Positions 16,974-26,683 are shown, numbered from the stretch's first letter. The stretch is 64,000 bases of DNA from MWBV01 sp964418095 (GCA_964418095.1 CAYQKM010000003.1:1-64000); one strand, 5' to 3'. The notes: a model not told the origin generated them from the sequence alone. Translations and numbers: made by a program.

Positions 16974-18080
16974 TTATTTATAGTACTGCCCTTTTAAACC
17001 ATATTTATAAATTAAATCATCAATTGTTTTCTCATAAAATGGACCAATTTTACCTCTCTTATCAATAGATTCTCTTATCTTAATAAGTTTTTTAGCATCT
17101 CTATACTCGTACATATTTTCACTTAAAGATTTTCCTTCACTTAAAAGATAAATCTCAGGAGTAGAATATAATTTTCCAACTTCAAGGTATTTTACTTGAT
17201 TATCTCCTATTATTGAAGGATAAGTAGTTTCAACAAAACAATAACCAGTATTCATAAAGCTTTTTTTAACAGGGCATTTTACACCAACAGCCTCATGGTT
17301 TTCAGGGAGATAATAAAAAAAGGACACCCCATAGCCTAGTTCTTTAAGTAAAAACACAAGCAAATCTGTTTTCTCTCCGCAAACTCCCTCAAAATCATAA
17401 ATTACTTCATAAGGAAAACGTGTGTGTACCATCCCTTCCCCTAAAAAAGAGTCTAATTTATCTGAAGCTCCAAAAGGAATATTTTGAACTAAACTTATAG
17501 CGATTCTCAATTGGTCCTCTTTATTATTTGTAATGTTTTGTATTTTAATTACAAGGGGCATGAGGAACTCTCTCTGTTCCTCATTGCTTATTGCATTCAA
17601 TTTAAAATCTACTCTTGATACACTATCTCCATCTGAATAAATTATAGCTCTAGGTAATCTAAAAACAAAATCATAAAAATCCTCATAAACTTCAAAGTCA
17701 ATAAAATCTAATTTTCCATTTAAAACATATTTCAATCTTACTTTTTTAGAATTTTTTTGGTATTGTGATTTACATGTAGTCTTCTCTAAATCAAATCCCT
17801 GCGGACACCCGCACAAGGGAGAATACTCAATAAGATTGCCGCTTAAACAAAAATAAGGTTTTACTTTAGAGCAAATACCATAAGCAGTTCCATCACCACA
17901 AATCTCTTTTTCAATAATTTTTCCAGGCCATTGACTGTAAATTGCATAGGCTATTTTAATCCCAACAAAAAAAGAAAAAGCTATAAAAATAAAAAGAAAG
18001 ATTAGAAACCAATCTCTTTTTTGGGGAGAAGATTTTAGATTAGTTTCCTTTCTTCTAAGACTTTTTTTACCCCTTTTCAT
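16974..18080 (-). CDS. membrane-anchored transglutaminase-like protein
   Basis: A 368-aa protein with a Lys/Arg-rich cytoplasmic start, one TM helix (about 27-49), a Cys-rich extracytoplasmic module (about 58-108, CGDG...CGCPQGF...C) and a C-terminal transglutaminase-like fold. In the last, the catalytic Cys is in EGVCGEKTDLL and the His in ENHEAVGV. Archaeal members are thought to act outside the cell as proteases or cross-linking enzymes, but the substrate is unknown. It converges with alaS (7-nt gap). Confidence 0.75.
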   Translation of the reverse strand: MKRGKKSLRRKETNLKSSPQKRDWFLIFLFIFIAFSFFVGIKIAYAIYSQWPGKIIEKEICGDGTAYGICSKVKPYFCLSGNLIEYSPLCGCPQGFDLEKTTCKSQYQKNSKKVRLKYVLNGKLDFIDFEVYEDFYDFVFRLPRAIIYSDGDSVSRVDFKLNAISNEEQREFLMPLVIKIQNITNNKEDQLRIAISLVQNIPFGASDKLDSFLGEGMVHTRFPYEVIYDFEGVCGEKTDLLVFLLKELGYGVSFFYYLPENHEAVGVKCPVKKSFMNTGYCFVETTYPSIIGDNQVKYLEVGKLYSTPEIYLLSEGKSLSENMYEYRDAKKLIKIRESIDKRGKIGPFYEKTIDDLIYKYGLKGQYYK

Positions 18081-18131
18081 TAGATAATTATAAATCCAAT
18101 ATATAAAAACATAATTATTTTGAAAAGAAGT

Positions 18132-20609
18132 TTATTCAAAATAAATTCCTGGTTTAAAAGGCTTAGATTTTTTTGAAATACCTTTTGGGTCGTGTTTTTT
18201 TATGTCATTTACAGCAAAAACATAAACCTTTTTCCCAACTCTTAAACTTATTTCCCCAGAATCATAAAACTCCTTTTCGTTTGGTAAAACATAAACATAA
18301 ACACTATTTTTCTCCTCACCCTTAGATTCAACAATTTTTTGAATATTCAAAATATCCTTCACAATATTGTCTAATGCCTCCTCTTGTTTTTCAAAGTTTA
18401 GATTTATCTTTTTTTCATCACATTCTGGCCACCTCTCAAGGCTTATAAAAGATTTATTTCCAATTTTATTCCAAAGCTCTTCTGTAACAAATGGACAAAA
18501 AGGGTGTAGTAATTTAAGAGATTTTTCTAAGACAGATTTTGGACACTCTATAGGTAATGCTTCAAACAATTCCCTTATTTTAATTATTGCAAGATTATAC
18601 TTAAAATTTTCAATTTGATTTGTACTCTCTTTTATTATTTTATTTAACTTACTTTCTATTTTTAAATCAGGCTTGTTGGTTATCTTTACCTCATTAAAAT
18701 ATTCATAGGCTTTTTTAATGAATCTGTAGCTTCCAACTACAACTTTTTCATCCCAGCGAGTATCTGAATCTGGAGAAGCAAAGCTCATTAAAGCTAATCT
18801 TAAAGAATCAGAAGAGTAATTCTTTATTATTTCAAGAGGGTCAATTACATTCCCTAAACTTTTAGACATTTTATTACCATCAGCGCCATGAAGCATCCCT
18901 TGATTAAACAATCTAATAATGGGTTCATTAAAATTAAGCAAACCTAAGTCTCTAAGAAACTTAGTGTAAAACCTACAATAAATAAGGTGCATGCACGCGT
19001 GTTCTGCCCCTCCAACATACATGTCAATAGGCATCCAGTACTTTAATTTTCTCCCATCGAATATTTTTTTATTATTTTTATTATCGCAATACCTTAAAAA
19101 ATACCAAGAAGAATTAACAAATGTATCCATTGTATCTGTTTCTCTTTTTGCTTTACTTCCACACTTAGGGCATTTAATGTTAATCCATTTCTCATTTGTT
19201 AAAAGTGGATTTCCCTCTCCGAACTCAACATTTTTAGGAAGTTTAATAGGCAAGTCTTTTTCTGGAACCGGAACAATCCCACATTTTTCACAGTACACAA
19301 TTGGTATTGGAGTTCCCCAGTATCTCTGTCTAGATACAAGCCAATCTCTCAATTTAAAATTAATACACTCTCTTCCAATTTTTTTCTTTTTAAGATGTTC
19401 TACAATTTTCTTTTTTGCCTCTTCATTATTTAATCCACTAAATTCTCCTGAATTCACTAAAACACCTCTATCTGTATATGCTTTAATTATTTTCTCAAAT
19501 TTTTCAGAATGATTATCAAATGGAACTATAACTTTCTTTATTGGAATATTATATTTTTTTGCAAATTCAAAATCTCTCTGATCGTGTGCAGGAACAGCCA
19601 TAACCATTCCAGAACCATAATCTGCTACAACAAAATTTCCAACATAAACTGGAATCTTTTCTTTTGTAATTGGGTTTATAGCATAATTTCCGCTAAACAC
19701 ACCTTCTTTCTCTGCACTCTCAAGCTCTTTTTCACTTACGGATTTAATTTTTTTAAGGAATTTCTCAACTTCTTTTTTTTGAGTTTCAGAAACTAAATCA
19801 AAAAGTTTTTGATGATTAGCACTTACAACCATAAATGTAACTCCAAATAAAGTGTCTGGGCGAGTTGTAAATATTGGCCATTTTTTACCCTGAATTTCAA
19901 AATCAATTTCAACACCCCGAGATTTCCCAATCCAATTTTTTTGCATTGATTTTATTTTTACTGGCCAATTTAATTTTTCAATACTTTCAAATAACTCGTC
20001 TGCATAATCTGTTATTTTAAAAAACCACTGTTCTAAATGCTTAATCTCTACTTCTGTTTCTTCATGCCTCCAACATTTTCCATCGTGTACTTGCTCATTT
20101 GCTAAAACTGTCCTACAATCAGGACACCAATTTACAGGAGATTTTTTTCTATATGCAACCCCTTTTTCAAACATCTTAATAAAAATCCATTGATCCCATT
20201 TATAAAAATCTGGATCAGAAGTATTAACAATCCGATTCCAATCATAACTAAGCCCTAAAATTTTCTGTTGATTCATAAAATTAGCAATTGAGTTTTTTGT
20301 GTACTCTTCGGGGTGAATTTTTTCCTTTATTGCTGCATTTTCAGCTGGAAGCCCAAGAGCATCATATCCTGTAGGATACAATATATTAAATCCATTCATT
20401 CTCTTAAATCTTGAATAAATGTCACCTATTGTAAAATTAAGCGCGTGTCCTAAATGTAATCCTGAAGCAGAAGGATATGGGAACATTTCTAAAATATAGT
20501 ATTTTGGCTTCTTGGATTTTTCATCTGTAGAAAACACTTTTCCCTTCTCCCAATTTAATTTCCATTTATCTTCAATTTTCTTAAAATCAATCTTATTAAT
20601 ATCTTGCAT
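18132..20609 (-). CDS. leuS: leucyl-tRNA synthetase, bacterial-type
   Basis: Charges tRNA-Leu. The 825-aa class I enzyme has HLGH (the HIGH motif) following FPYPSASG near residues 43-55, an editing CP1 domain with FTTRPDTLFG and AVPAHDQRDFEFA, two zinc knuckles (CPDC; CEKC and CPKC) and KMSKSLGN. The FPYPS...GYDALGLPAENAAI wording belongs to bacterial LeuRS, not the archaeal/eukaryotic form. The C-terminal 60 residues, ending KPFKPGIYFE, do not look like the usual bacterial C-terminal domain. It is divergent from endA with a 52-nt gap. Confidence 0.95.
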   Translation of the reverse strand: MQDINKIDFKKIEDKWKLNWEKGKVFSTDEKSKKPKYYILEMFPYPSASGLHLGHALNFTIGDIYSRFKRMNGFNILYPTGYDALGLPAENAAIKEKIHPEEYTKNSIANFMNQQKILGLSYDWNRIVNTSDPDFYKWDQWIFIKMFEKGVAYRKKSPVNWCPDCRTVLANEQVHDGKCWRHEETEVEIKHLEQWFFKITDYADELFESIEKLNWPVKIKSMQKNWIGKSRGVEIDFEIQGKKWPIFTTRPDTLFGVTFMVVSANHQKLFDLVSETQKKEVEKFLKKIKSVSEKELESAEKEGVFSGNYAINPITKEKIPVYVGNFVVADYGSGMVMAVPAHDQRDFEFAKKYNIPIKKVIVPFDNHSEKFEKIIKAYTDRGVLVNSGEFSGLNNEEAKKKIVEHLKKKKIGRECINFKLRDWLVSRQRYWGTPIPIVYCEKCGIVPVPEKDLPIKLPKNVEFGEGNPLLTNEKWINIKCPKCGSKAKRETDTMDTFVNSSWYFLRYCDNKNNKKIFDGRKLKYWMPIDMYVGGAEHACMHLIYCRFYTKFLRDLGLLNFNEPIIRLFNQGMLHGADGNKMSKSLGNVIDPLEIIKNYSSDSLRLALMSFASPDSDTRWDEKVVVGSYRFIKKAYEYFNEVKITNKPDLKIESKLNKIIKESTNQIENFKYNLAIIKIRELFEALPIECPKSVLEKSLKLLHPFCPFVTEELWNKIGNKSFISLERWPECDEKKINLNFEKQEEALDNIVKDILNIQKIVESKGEEKNSVYVYVLPNEKEFYDSGEISLRVGKKVYVFAVNDIKKHDPKGISKKSKPFKPGIYFE

Positions 20610-20661
20610 AATTTTACTATTATTTAGGAACTTTTAAATATTCTCATGGCATAAAAAAAAT

Positions 20662-21180
20662 ATGAAGAAAATAAATTCTTATCTTATTGGAGAAATTGTT
20701 TCAACAAACGAATCAGAAGCATTTACATTATATAAAAAATCAAACTTTGGACAGCCAACAGGACAAAAAATACAATATTCTCTCCCAGAAGCACTATATT
20801 TAGTTGAAAAGAATAAAATAGAAATAAAGAAAAATAACAAGGTTTTAAACTTTGAAGAAATATTAAAAAAGTTCAAGAAAATAGACAGTAAAATTCAGAT
20901 AAAATACCCTGTATTTAAAGATTTACGAGATAAAGGATATGTTGTAAAAACTGCACTTAAATTTGGCTCTGATTTTAGAGTGTATGAAAAAGGGAAGACT
21001 CCTAATGAGGAACATGCAAAATGGATTGTATTTTGTGAACATGAATCCAAAAAATTTTCTTGGCACGAATTTTCAGCTAAAAATAGAGTTGCTCACTCAA
21101 CAAAGAAAAATCTGTTGATTGCTATTATAGATGAAGAATCTGATGTTTCTTATTATGAGATATCTTGGATTAAAACTTAA
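20662..21180 (+). CDS. endA: tRNA-splicing endonuclease
   Basis: Cuts introns at bulge-helix-bulge sites in pre-tRNA. The 172-aa size fits the short homo-oligomeric form. The catalytic triad is recognisable: Tyr in the DKGYVVKTALKFGSDFRVY segment, His in EEHAKWIV, and Lys in AHSTKKNLLIA. A substrate is present in this window: the tRNA-Cys at 44834-44949 carries a 44-nt intron. The ATG is preceded by an AT-rich promoter shared with the divergent leuS. Confidence 0.92.
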   Translation: MKKINSYLIGEIVSTNESEAFTLYKKSNFGQPTGQKIQYSLPEALYLVEKNKIEIKKNNKVLNFEEILKKFKKIDSKIQIKYPVFKDLRDKGYVVKTALKFGSDFRVYEKGKTPNEEHAKWIVFCEHESKKFSWHEFSAKNRVAHSTKKNLLIAIIDEESDVSYYEISWIKT

Positions 21181-21253
21181 ATAACCAAGATAAAGAAAAA
21201 AATATTAAATAAAGACACAAAATCTTTATAATAGGAGATAAACTTTTAAGTAA

Positions 21254-22342
21254 ATGGCAAATCAAGACACTTCAAAAATAAGGGAAAAGATACTCTCAAT
21301 ATTAAGAGCAAAAGGTCCAACTTTGCCAGTCTATGTTTCTCAAGAGACAGGAATAAGTATGCTTTTTGCATCTGCATTTTTAGCAGAACTTCTTTCAGAT
21401 AGACTGATTAAAATAAGCAATATGAGAGTTGGAAATTCCCCAATTTATTATTTATCTGGACAAGAAGCACAGCTTGAAAAATTTTCAGGGTATTTAAAAA
21501 GTAAAGAAAAAGAAGCTTTTCTTTTAATAAAAGAAAAAAAATTCCTCAAAGACTCAGAACAGTCTCCTGCAATAAGAGTTGCACTTAGAGAAATAAAAGA
21601 TTTTGCAATACCCTTTAGAAAAGGAAATGAAACTTTCTGGAGGTATTTAACTTCTAAAGAGTCTGAATTCAAATACGACATTAAATCAATAGAAGAACAC
21701 CAATACATTGAGCCAAAGCCAAAACCATTTGATAAAAGAGAAAGGGAAATAGGAGAAAAAATAATCAAAGATATAAATATAGAGGATATAGAAGAAATAA
21801 GGAAAGATAAAGAAGAGGCACATTCTAGGGCAGACTATTCTGAAGTTGAAGAGAAAGTTAAAGAGGAAATTGAAGAACAAGAACCAGAAGAAGACGAAAA
21901 AATAAAGGAAAAAAAAGAAGAGAAGAAAAAGGAAGAAATAAATGAAAAAAAGAAATCTCTAAAGGAGAAAGTAGAAAAGCCAAAGCAAAAATCAAAACCT
22001 CAATCAGTGAAATTGCAAAAGAAAAAGGCATCTCAAAAACAAGATGAAAAATTCTTCGACCTAATAAAAGAGTTCCTTTCAAAAGAAGAAGTCGAAATAC
22101 TAAGTATAGAGAGTTTCAATAAAAATGAAATACATTTAAGAGTAAAATCAGAGAACTCAGAAAAACTACTTGTAGCATACAATAAAAAAAGAATAATAGA
22201 TACAGACATAATCAATGCTAATAAAAAGGCATCACAGTTAGGGTTAAAATATGTAATACTTAGCATGGGAGAACCTCTAAAAAAACTCTCAAATCTCATT
22301 GAAGCCTCCCAAAACTTAGACAAGATTGAGAAAATAGAATAA
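21254..22342 (+). CDS. winged-helix N-terminal protein with acidic/basic linker, 362 aa
   Basis: The N-terminal part (about 1-75) reads as a winged helix-turn-helix (IREKILSILRAKGPTLPVYVSQ..., ASAFLAELLSDRLIKIS). A second globular stretch follows to about 150. The middle (about 175-265) is a low-complexity Glu/Lys tract. The last 95 residues form another alpha/beta domain (VEILSIESFNKNEIHLRVK..., ASQLGLKYVILSMGEPL), which could be nuclease-like, but I cannot confirm catalytic residues. Family and function unknown; a DNA-binding role is inferred. Confidence 0.65.
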   Translation: MANQDTSKIREKILSILRAKGPTLPVYVSQETGISMLFASAFLAELLSDRLIKISNMRVGNSPIYYLSGQEAQLEKFSGYLKSKEKEAFLLIKEKKFLKDSEQSPAIRVALREIKDFAIPFRKGNETFWRYLTSKESEFKYDIKSIEEHQYIEPKPKPFDKREREIGEKIIKDINIEDIEEIRKDKEEAHSRADYSEVEEKVKEEIEEQEPEEDEKIKEKKEEKKKEEINEKKKSLKEKVEKPKQKSKPQSVKLQKKKASQKQDEKFFDLIKEFLSKEEVEILSIESFNKNEIHLRVKSENSEKLLVAYNKKRIIDTDIINANKKASQLGLKYVILSMGEPLKKLSNLIEASQNLDKIEKIE

Positions 22343-22410
22343 GCTACTCAAAAAAAGATAAACAATTCTCAATCAAAACCTTTAAAAACAAAATTCTATA
22401 TCGATTAAGA

Positions 22411-22611
22411 ATGGGAAAGACAAAATCTAAATTAATAAGGAAAGCAGCAAATAATCTTGTAAAAGAAGATTTAGAATTTAGTAAAGACTTTGAAAAAAAC
22501 AAGAAAATCTTAGGGCAAGAAATGCCAAGTAAAAGGTTAAGAAACAAGATAGCTGGACTTATTTCTAGGATGAAAAAACAAGAAGAAAAAGCACTCCTTG
22601 AAATGCAGTAA
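22411..22611 (+). CDS. rps17e: 30S ribosomal protein eS17
   Basis: A 66-aa archaeal/eukaryotic ribosomal protein. The MGKTKSKLIRKAAN start and the signature PSKRLRNKIAG (about 40-50) identify it. The usual Tyr-rich middle (EKYY...LTLDF) is replaced by KEDLEFSKDFEKNKKI, so it is diverged but the length is normal. It stands alone ahead of the tRNA-Met repeat region. Confidence 0.9.
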   Translation: MGKTKSKLIRKAANNLVKEDLEFSKDFEKNKKILGQEMPSKRLRNKIAGLISRMKKQEEKALLEMQ

Positions 22612-22690
22612 CAATAAACATCTATTTTCTAAGGATTAACCTTTTAAACAACATGCTTCTAATAACTTGAGAGATACTTAAATGGGAAGA

Positions 22691-22964
22691 CCTAAAGGTA
22701 AAACAGCATACTACAAAAATATAAAACTATTCAAGGCTCTGTAGCTCAGTTGTTTAGAACCTAAAGGTAAAACAACACACTACAAAAATATAAAACTATT
22801 CAAGGCTCTGTAGCTCAGTTGTTTAGAACCTAANNNNNNNNNNNNNNNNNNNNNNNNNNNNNNNNNNNNNNNNNNNNNNNNNNNNNNNNNNNNNNNNNNN
22901 NNNNNNNNNNNNNNNNNNNNNNNNNNNNNNNNNCAACACACTACAAAAATATAAAACTATTCAA
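22691..22964 (+). repeat. 69-bp tandem repeat containing a tRNA-Met 5' half, interrupted by a gap
   Basis: Two direct copies of a 69-bp unit (22691-22759 and 22760-22828) and the start of a third (22829-22833) precede a run of N. The sequence then resumes inside the same unit and leads into the intact tRNA-Met. Each unit carries the presumptive promoter (CTACAAAAATATAAAAC) and the first 26 nt or so of the tRNA, then breaks back to CCTAAAGG. The two complete copies differ at a few positions (AAACAGCATAC versus AAACAACACAC). Confidence 0.9.
22834..22933. other. 100-N assembly gap
   Basis: Exactly 100 consecutive N, the conventional length for a gap of unknown size. It falls inside the tandem repeat, so the true copy number cannot be read. 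Confidence 0.99.
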
Positions 22965-23038
22965 GGCTCTGTAGCTCAGTTGTTTAGAGCGCGGCTCTCA
23001 TGAGGCCGAGGTCGGGAGTTAGAATCTCCCCAGAGCCA
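22965..23038 (+). tRNA. tRNA-Met (anticodon CAT), probably elongator
   Basis: A 74-nt cloverleaf: acceptor GGCTCTG/CAGAGCC, D arm GCTC/GAGC, anticodon loop CTCATGA, T arm GGGAG/CTCCC, discriminator A. No CCA is encoded. CAT could also mark tRNA-Ile2 (agmatidine-modified); the stem pattern looks more like elongator Met, and the G1-C72 pair with a non-GGG anticodon stem argues against the initiator. Its 5' half is duplicated upstream. Confidence 0.9.
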
Positions 23039-23054
23039 CTCAAAAATAAATAAA

Positions 23055-23435
23055 ATGACTAAAAAGAGGAAACCAATCTATTTTTGTTTAACAATATTAG
23101 TTGCAATCATAATCTTTATAGTGTCAAGCATGGAAAAATCTCCAATAGAAATTCCAGGAATAAACCTTTCAATAATTTACCACTTTACAATATTCTTTGC
23201 ATTATCCTTCTTTCTTACACTCTCATTAAAATCTAAAAAGCTAGACATTAAGACAATTGTTTTCGTTTTTTTAATCTCACTGTTCTATGCAATATCAGAT
23301 GAAATACACCAACTATTTGTTTTAGGGAGAGTTGCAGACATAAAAGACGTTTTAGTGGATATGGCAGGAATAGCTCTTGCCCTCTTAACACTTAAACTAT
23401 CAGAAAAATTAAAGGTATCCAAACACCATCGATAA
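23055..23435 (+). CDS. VanZ-like membrane protein
   Basis: A 126-aa protein with about four TM helices. The family motif is in the third: YAISDEIHQLFVLGRVADIKDVLVD. VanZ-like proteins in bacteria affect teicoplanin resistance, but the wider family has no assigned biochemical role. The gene begins 16 nt after the tRNA-Met, so it may be read through from the tRNA promoter. Confidence 0.88.
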   Translation: MTKKRKPIYFCLTILVAIIIFIVSSMEKSPIEIPGINLSIIYHFTIFFALSFFLTLSLKSKKLDIKTIVFVFLISLFYAISDEIHQLFVLGRVADIKDVLVDMAGIALALLTLKLSEKLKVSKHHR

Positions 23436-23554
23436 ATATTCTAAAAAAATTTACAAAAAATTAAAAATATCTCTCAAAAAATTTTACTAAAAAAATCGCT
23501 GCTTTTATAAACTTCAAATTATTAGTTGGGATGTCTTCAATAAGGTAAAAAAAT

Positions 23555-25780
23555 ATGGATGAAAAAGAGATACACATTTTCAAAGACTCAAAAATATGCT
23601 TTCTGAGCAATTTTCCTCCAAAAGAGTGCGGAATTGCTACATTTACTCAAGATTTAGTAACATCCATGAATAAAAAGTTTAACCCAAAAGTCAAGTCAAG
23701 AGTTATAGCCCTAAATGAAGAGTCAAACATCTACAACTACGACAGTAGAGTGACTATGGAAATGAATAAAGATTATCTCGAAGATTACATCAATATTGCA
23801 AAAAAAATAAATCGTTCAGATAAAATAAAAATTGTGTGTATCCAACATGAATTTGGGATATTTGGAGGAGAGTATGGGAGTTATATTATACCCTTCCTAG
23901 AAACAATTGAAAAGCCAGTAGTTGTAACATTCCATAGTGTCCTTCCTCAACCTGACAATCTAAGAAAAAATGTTGTCAAATTCATCTGTGATAAATGTGC
24001 AGCAACTATAGTTATGGCAGAAAGTGCAATAGATATTTTAAATAAATATTATGGTGTACCAAAAAATAAGATTCATGTAATAAGGCACGGAATTCCAGAC
24101 ACTCCCTTAAGAGATTCTGAACCTTACAAAAAAAAGCTAAGACTAGATAATAAAATAGTGCTTTCAACTTTCGGGTTATTAAGTAGAGGCAAAGGAATTG
24201 AATATATGATTGAATCACTTCCTCACCTTGTAGAAAAATATCCCAATATTCTTTATGTAATAATAGGTGAAACCCACCCAGTAGTAAGAAAAAGGGAAGG
24301 TGAAGAATATAGAAACTACTTGATAGATTTAGTAAAAAAACTAAAATTACAAAATAATGTAAAGTTCTATAATAAATATCTCAGTTTAGAAGAAATAATA
24401 GAATATCTTTTAGCAACAGATGTGTACATAGTAACAAATCTTGAAAAGAACCAAATAGTTTCAGGAACACTTTCCTACGCAATGGGCTGTGGAAAAGCAA
24501 TTGTCTCAACACCAAATCTTTATGCTCTAGAGGTTTTAGGAGAGGGGAGAGGGTTCATTGCTAAACTACAAGACCCAAAATCCTATGCAGAATGTGTAGA
24601 TAAAATACTCTCAAATCCTGAATTAAAAAAAAGTGTTGAGCAAAGTGCTTACGCTTATGCAAGATCCATGATTTGGTCAAATGTTGCTTCAAGCTACTTG
24701 CACCTTTTTAACAAAGTTGTAAAATTAAGAGAAGAAACAACTGAAAAATACCCTAAGATAAAATTGAACCATCTGAAAACACTTACAGATAATGTAGGAT
24801 GCATACAATTCTCAAAACTCTCAATACCTGATCCTTATTCTGGATATACTGTGGATGACAATTCGAGGGCTCTAATTGTTGCAACAATACACAACAAACT
24901 ATACAACTCAGAAATATCTAAAGAGCTTTCAGAAACTTATTTAAAATTTTTAGAAAAAGTACAAGATAACACAGGAGAATTTAATGATATTGAATATGAA
25001 AGCAAAAATCAAATAAGGACAAGTGAAGACGCAATTGGTAGAGCACTCTGGTCATTGGGGCATTTAATAAACAATAGCAACGACCAAGAATTAGTTAAAA
25101 GCGCAAAAAAGATTTTTAATAAAGCTTACCCCTTAATAAGAGAGAACAGCTCACCTAGAGCAAAATCATTTTCTATAATTGGTTTATATCACTATTATCA
25201 AAAATATCAAGATGAAGAAATATTAAATAAGGTAAAAGAGATAGTTAACACACTAATAGAATCTTACAAAGAAGAGGCAACAGAAGAATGGAATTGGTTT
25301 GAAGAATATTTAACATACTCAAACTCTAAAATACCTGAAGCAATTTTTTTAGCATACAATCTAACTAAAAATCCAGAGTACCTTGAAATTGCAGAAAAAA
25401 GTTTAAAGTTCTTAACAAACCTAGTTTTTGTAAAAGACATACTCTATCCAATAGGACAAAATGGGTGGTATAATCGAAATGGTATAAGGTCCTTCTTTGA
25501 CCAACAACCAATAGATGCTTCTTCAATGGTTCAAACTTACTTAACAGCATACGCTGTAACAAAGAAAGAAGATTATTATCACAATGCAATACTTGCATTC
25601 AACTGGTTTTTAGGTAAAAATCATCTTAAACAGATGATATATAATGATGTGACAGGCGGATGTCATGATGGTTTATCCAAAAGCTCAATAAATTTAAATC
25701 AAGGTGCAGAGTCTACAATAGAATACTTAATCTCTAGATTAATGCTTGAGGAGATAAAGAAGAAATTACCTATAATCTAA
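23555..25780 (+). CDS. two-domain glycosyltransferase (GT4 plus alpha/alpha toroid)
   Basis: A 741-aa protein. Residues 1-400 form a GT-B glycosyltransferase of family GT4: an N-terminal acceptor half with FPPKECGIATFTQDL, a donor half with LLSRGKGIEYMIESL, and GTLSYAMGCGKAIVST in place of the usual EGFG...EAMA region. Residues 415-741 are helical repeats of an alpha/alpha-barrel (PDPYSGYTVDDNSRALI, WFEEYLTYSN, QPIDASSMV, NQGAESTIEYL), as in proteins linked to mannan metabolism. Soluble and cytoplasmic. A GCTTTTATAAAC promoter lies near 23500. It converges with the sugar-kinase operon. Confidence 0.87.
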   Translation: MDEKEIHIFKDSKICFLSNFPPKECGIATFTQDLVTSMNKKFNPKVKSRVIALNEESNIYNYDSRVTMEMNKDYLEDYINIAKKINRSDKIKIVCIQHEFGIFGGEYGSYIIPFLETIEKPVVVTFHSVLPQPDNLRKNVVKFICDKCAATIVMAESAIDILNKYYGVPKNKIHVIRHGIPDTPLRDSEPYKKKLRLDNKIVLSTFGLLSRGKGIEYMIESLPHLVEKYPNILYVIIGETHPVVRKREGEEYRNYLIDLVKKLKLQNNVKFYNKYLSLEEIIEYLLATDVYIVTNLEKNQIVSGTLSYAMGCGKAIVSTPNLYALEVLGEGRGFIAKLQDPKSYAECVDKILSNPELKKSVEQSAYAYARSMIWSNVASSYLHLFNKVVKLREETTEKYPKIKLNHLKTLTDNVGCIQFSKLSIPDPYSGYTVDDNSRALIVATIHNKLYNSEISKELSETYLKFLEKVQDNTGEFNDIEYESKNQIRTSEDAIGRALWSLGHLINNSNDQELVKSAKKIFNKAYPLIRENSSPRAKSFSIIGLYHYYQKYQDEEILNKVKEIVNTLIESYKEEATEEWNWFEEYLTYSNSKIPEAIFLAYNLTKNPEYLEIAEKSLKFLTNLVFVKDILYPIGQNGWYNRNGIRSFFDQQPIDASSMVQTYLTAYAVTKKEDYYHNAILAFNWFLGKNHLKQMIYNDVTGGCHDGLSKSSINLNQGAESTIEYLISRLMLEEIKKKLPII

Positions 25781-25800
25781 TTCTACTGACTTAGCTTAAT

Positions 25801-26670
25801 TTAAATAGTTCTCAATCCTTTAAAGTCAAATTTAAAATCAATAACATTATCTTTAAATTTCTGTTTTAATTTTTTCTTATCTCCAAAAAAGAGTATGCTT
25901 CCTCCTCCACCTGATCCACAAACCTTAGCTGCAATTGCTCCGTTGTTCATTGCAAGTTTAATTATCTCTTGAGTTTTTTTAGGGACAATGCTTTCATGTA
26001 ATTTTGTTCTTTCTTTTGTCTCTTCATTCATCAATTGAGAAAATTTTTCTAAGTCTTGGTTTAATAAAGCATTTTTCATTTCAATTGTAATTCTTTTTAT
26101 TCTTAAAAGATTCTCATTATTCTTTCCTTTTTTTAAATTATCCATCATTGCTTTATTAGTATTCCCTGAAAAATGAGGTTTTCCAGTATATACTAAAACT
26201 AGTTTGTCTTCTAATTTTTTTATAAAATCTTTTTTAAGATTTAATCTTTGAACTGTTACTTTATCTTTTTTAAATTCCATAAAATTAATCCCTCCAAGTG
26301 CCCCTGCATACTGATCTTGTTTTCCTCCAACCAATCCCATTGCTTGCTCTAACTTGTAAGTTGTTTCTGCTAATTGTATTTTATATTTATCATCTAATTT
26401 TTTTCCTCCTTGAGAAATTAATGATAACCAAACTAAGTTCATAACACCTGAAGTCCCTAATCCAGAAGAAGTTGGAATATTCCCCGTATACTCTAAATGA
26501 GTTTTTTTACTATCAACTCTTAATTCTCCAACAACATATCTATTTATTGCTGCATTGAGGATACATCCACCATATTTATCTTTAAATGGGGAAATGTCAG
26601 TAGTCCCGCCACCAAAATCAATCCTCACAGGAGCCATAAATTTTTTTATTTTTAAATCGGTTTTTTTCAT
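25801..26670 (-). CDS. GHMP-family sugar kinase (heptose/fucose kinase-like)
   Basis: A 289-aa small-molecule kinase. The APVRIDFGGGTTD start is typical of the HddA/fucokinase branch of the GHMP family. PTSSGLGTSG (about 66-75) is the phosphate-binding loop, and CGSGGGGSILFF (third motif) lies near the C-terminus. Likely substrate: a mannose- or heptose-type sugar 7- or 1-phosphate position. It is the third gene of an operon with a ROK kinase (13-nt gap) and a cupin mannose-6-phosphate isomerase, pointing to nucleotide-sugar precursor synthesis. Confidence 0.87.
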   Translation of the reverse strand: MKKTDLKIKKFMAPVRIDFGGGTTDISPFKDKYGGCILNAAINRYVVGELRVDSKKTHLEYTGNIPTSSGLGTSGVMNLVWLSLISQGGKKLDDKYKIQLAETTYKLEQAMGLVGGKQDQYAGALGGINFMEFKKDKVTVQRLNLKKDFIKKLEDKLVLVYTGKPHFSGNTNKAMMDNLKKGKNNENLLRIKRITIEMKNALLNQDLEKFSQLMNEETKERTKLHESIVPKKTQEIIKLAMNNGAIAAKVCGSGGGGSILFFGDKKKLKQKFKDNVIDFKFDFKGLRTI

Positions 26671-26683
26671 TTTTTTAATAAGG

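Noticed and set aside
22682..22744. 20-codon ORF (MGRPKGKT...) at the start of the tRNA-Met repeat
   Set aside because: It ends inside the repeated tRNA fragment, has no clear Shine-Dalgarno sequence and its sequence is simply the repeat unit read in one frame.
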